7,344 nucleotides of DNA from Anaerolineales bacterium. Lineage in GTDB: Bacteria > Chloroflexota > Anaerolineae > Anaerolineales > E44-bin32. The position numbers and the translations under genes are program-made. Under the pieces are notes generated by a model, which was not told the DNA's origin, made no database searches, and worked only from the letters and a program-made list of their open reading frames with translations. Below, piece after piece: positions 5,396 through 7,344 of the stretch. Within the stretch, counting starts at the first letter, position 1; each line of letters begins with the position of its first letter. The DNA is taken from the NCBI GenBank assembly GCA_023250385.1, contig JAHFAU010000099.1, positions 1 through 7,344 on the forward strand, read 5' to 3'.

Positions 5396-6854
5396 GCGCC
5401 ACCTGGTTCGGAAGCAGGACTTCAAGAGGCTGTCTCCCTTCCTGTGGGAACTCCCGACCTCCTACCGGCCGGGCATGCGGGTCCCGGTCCGCCTGTTCGC
5501 GGACGATCGTCTGCTTGAAGATGCATTGGACGACAAATCGCTTGACCAGGCGGTCAACGCCTCGATGCTGCCGGGCCTGGTCGGCCATGTCACAGTCATG
5601 CCGGATGTGCACCAGGGCTACGGATTTCCAATTGGCGGAGTAGCGGCCACCCGGCTTCCCCACGGCGTCATTTCGCCAGGGGCGATTGGCTACGACATCA
5701 ACTGCGGCGTGCGGCTGCTGGCCAGCCAGGTGCCGTTCGAAGAGGCCGAGGGACTCTTGGCGGATCTGGCCTCGGCCCTGTACCGCAATTGCCCGGCCGG
5801 CGTGGGAGTGAAAGGCAGCGTCAAGCTCAGCTTGAATGAGCTCGAGCGGGTGTGCCGCGACGGCTCCCAGTGGGCGCTCGTGAATGGCTATGCGCAAGAG
5901 ACCGATCTTGCTCGCACCGAAGAGGGCGGGCGAATCGCGGGCGCCGACCCGGCCGCAGTCAGCGACCGGGCCAAGCAGCGCGGGCAGCCGCAGCTCGGCA
6001 CCCTCGGCGCCGGCAATCACTTCGTCGAGGTCGATGTGGTGGATCAGGTTTTCGATCCCGCCGCCGCCAAGGCGATGGGGCTGACGGCGGGAGCGCTAAC
6101 CGTACAGATCCACTGCGGCTCGCGGGGTTTCGGCCACCAGGTGTGCACCGATTACGTGCGGGAATTCCAACCGGCCGCGGCCCGCTACCAGATTCAACTC
6201 CCGGACCGCGAGCTGGTCTGCGCCCCGCTGGACTCGCCGGAGGGCAGGCGCTACCTGTCCGCCATGGCCTGCGCGGCAAACTACGCCTTCGCCAATCGCC
6301 AGATCATGGCGCACCACGTGCGCCGCTCCTTCGAAGAGGTTCTGGGCGGCAGAGTGCAAAACTGGGATCTGCGGCAGGTCTACGACATCGCGCACAACAT
6401 GGGCAAGATTGAGGAACACGTCGTCGGGGGCGAGCGGGTCCGGGTGTGCGTCCACCGCAAGGGCGCAACCCGAGCCTTCGGGCCCGGATTCGCGGGGCTG
6501 CCGGACGAGTACCGTCCGCTCGGCCAGCCGGTCCTGGTCCCCGGCAGCATGGGCACGGCCTCCTGGGTATTGCTCGGGACCGAAGGCAGCATGGAACAGT
6601 CTTTCGGCTCGACCTGCCACGGGGCAGGACGGGTGATGAGCCGCAAACAGGCCAAGAAAACGGTTCGGGGTGACCAGCTGCGGGCGGAGCTGGAAGGGCG
6701 CGGCATCCAGGTGCGGGCCGGATCGATGCCCGGCCTGGCGGAAGAGGCCCCCCAGGCCTACAAGGACGTCGACGCGGTCGTCGAGGTGGTCGCCAAGGCC
6801 GGGATCGCCAAGAAGGTCGCCCGCCTGCGCCCCGTGGCGGTGATCAAAGGATAA
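5388..6854 (+). CDS. rtcB: RNA-splicing ligase RtcB (GTP-dependent 3'-phosphate RNA ligase)
   Basis: This 488-residue protein matches the long (about 480-residue) RtcB form known from archaea and many bacteria. RtcB joins RNA 2',3'-cyclic phosphate or 3'-phosphate ends to 5'-OH ends, using GTP and Mn2+, in tRNA splicing and RNA repair. Motifs in order: DVHQGYGFPIGG (73-84), GYDINCGVRLL (101-111), LGAGNHFVEVD (206-216), IHCGSRGFGHQ (241-251), YDIAHNMGKIEEH (332-344), HRKGATRAF (356-364), VPGSMGTASW (384-393) and STCHGAGR (408-415). The metal ligands and guanylylated histidine are intact: Asp103, Cys106, His211, His242, His336 and His411, equivalent to D95, C98, H203, H234, H329 and H404 of the Pyrococcus enzyme. 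There is no intein. The start overlaps the archease stop and has no Shine-Dalgarno, suggesting translational re-initiation. No rtcA or rtcR regulator is visible. Confidence 0.97.
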   Translation: MSERHLVRKQDFKRLSPFLWELPTSYRPGMRVPVRLFADDRLLEDALDDKSLDQAVNASMLPGLVGHVTVMPDVHQGYGFPIGGVAATRLPHGVISPGAIGYDINCGVRLLASQVPFEEAEGLLADLASALYRNCPAGVGVKGSVKLSLNELERVCRDGSQWALVNGYAQETDLARTEEGGRIAGADPAAVSDRAKQRGQPQLGTLGAGNHFVEVDVVDQVFDPAAAKAMGLTAGALTVQIHCGSRGFGHQVCTDYVREFQPAAARYQIQLPDRELVCAPLDSPEGRRYLSAMACAANYAFANRQIMAHHVRRSFEEVLGGRVQNWDLRQVYDIAHNMGKIEEHVVGGERVRVCVHRKGATRAFGPGFAGLPDEYRPLGQPVLVPGSMGTASWVLLGTEGSMEQSFGSTCHGAGRVMSRKQAKKTVRGDQLRAELEGRGIQVRAGSMPGLAEEAPQAYKDVDAVVEVVAKAGIAKKVARLRPVAVIKG

Positions 6855-6860
6855 AGCGCT

Positions 6861-7344
6861 TCAATCCGGCGAGACCAGTTTCAAGAATCGACGCTTCCCC
6901 ACCCGCAGAACACCCCCGGCCGCCAGTGCCAGATCCAGGTTGGGGTCGTCCAGCACTTCGTCGTTGAGCCGGACCCCGCCTTGCTGCACCAGCCGGCGGG
7001 CCTCACCCCGGCTGTTTGCCAGTCCGGAAGCGAACATGACGTCGACCAGCCGAGTGGGACCGCTCAAAACGTAGCCTGGAATCTCCTCCGGTTCGGCGCC
7101 TTTTTGGAAGACCTGACGAAACTCGCTCTCGGCCGCGGCGGCCGCTTCCCGACCATAGTAGATCTCGACGATCTCCCGGGCGAGCTTCATCTTGATGTCC
7201 CGCGGGTGGCCCACCGCGGAGTTCAGCTCCGCCTCGATCTGTGAGATCTCGTTCGGTCCCCAGCGGGTTGCCAGGCGGAAGTAGGAGGCCATCGCCTTGT
7301 CCGGAATGCTCATCACTTTTCCGTACATGTCCGCGGCAGAAGTG
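6861..7344 (-). CDS. tyrS: Tyrosyl-tRNA synthetase, C-terminal part (5' end beyond window)
   Basis: The visible 160 residues are the C-terminal third of a bacterial class I tyrosyl-tRNA synthetase, which charges tRNA-Tyr with tyrosine in the cytosol. The fragment begins just after the expected KMSKS loop, with AADMYGKVMSIPD, a standard TyrRS motif. The helical anticodon-binding part follows (HPRDIKMKLAREIVEIYYG, then SEFRQVFQKG). The S4 RNA-binding domain (RLVDVMFASGLANSRGEARR through VGKRRFLKLV) completes the protein. The in-frame ATG at 7326-7328 is the internal Met of the MYGKVMS motif, not the real start, because family sequence continues upstream to the window edge. The nucleotide-binding fold with HIGH and KMSKS lies outside. 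Its stop is 6 bp from the convergent rtcB stop. Confidence 0.95.
   Translation of the reverse strand, partial: TSAADMYGKVMSIPDKAMASYFRLATRWGPNEISQIEAELNSAVGHPRDIKMKLAREIVEIYYGREAAAAAESEFRQVFQKGAEPEEIPGYVLSGPTRLVDVMFASGLANSRGEARRLVQQGGVRLNDEVLDDPNLDLALAAGGVLRVGKRRFLKLVSPD

Noticed and set aside
5370..6020. A 216-codon antisense open frame under rtcB
   Set aside because: It is antisense to the conserved RtcB frame, with no family resemblance and no start signal.

Overview
The window comes from a GC-rich bacterium (about 60-65% GC by eye) and is almost fully coding. FhaA-type and FhaB-type FHA proteins next to a SEDS glycosyltransferase and a PbpA-like class B penicillin-binding protein, plus near-perfect -10 boxes placed 6-8 nt before start codons (leaderless transcripts), point to the Terrabacteria side of the tree. 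The wording of the SEDS protein suggests Chloroflexota, Dormibacterota or a relative rather than a true actinobacterium. That placement is inference; no rRNA or other marker settles it.

Left two thirds, minus strand (4887 down to 1): a cell-envelope and phospho-signalling cluster read right to left. It contains two tandem FhaA-like proteins (4024-4887 and 3096-3917), a membrane-anchored FhaB-like protein (2653-3099), S-methyl-5'-thioadenosine phosphorylase mtnP (1781-2644), and a very long reading frame from about 1800 off the left edge. The long frame encodes a complete FtsW/RodA-type SEDS protein fused in frame to a class B penicillin-binding protein. The order resembles the mycobacterial fhaA-fhaB-pstP-rodA-pbpA-pknA-pknB locus, with mtnP where the phosphatase pstP would sit and rodA and pbpA merged into one gene. 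From the second FhaA gene on, the genes overlap or nearly touch: 4 bp overlap, 8 bp gap, then about 20 bp overlap.

Right third: a divergent plus-strand operon encodes archease (4985-5395) and the RNA ligase RtcB (5388-6854), overlapping by 8 bp; archease is the activation cofactor of RtcB. Its stop codon lies 6 bp from the convergent 3' end of a tyrosyl-tRNA synthetase gene (6861 to beyond the right edge, minus strand).

The points most worth a second look are the SEDS-PBP fusion, the intrusion of mtnP into an FHA/peptidoglycan operon, the duplicated and diverged FhaA pair with a shared C-terminal tail motif, and three apparently leaderless promoters. No RNA genes, mobile elements, CRISPR arrays or gene-free stretches above 300 bp were seen.
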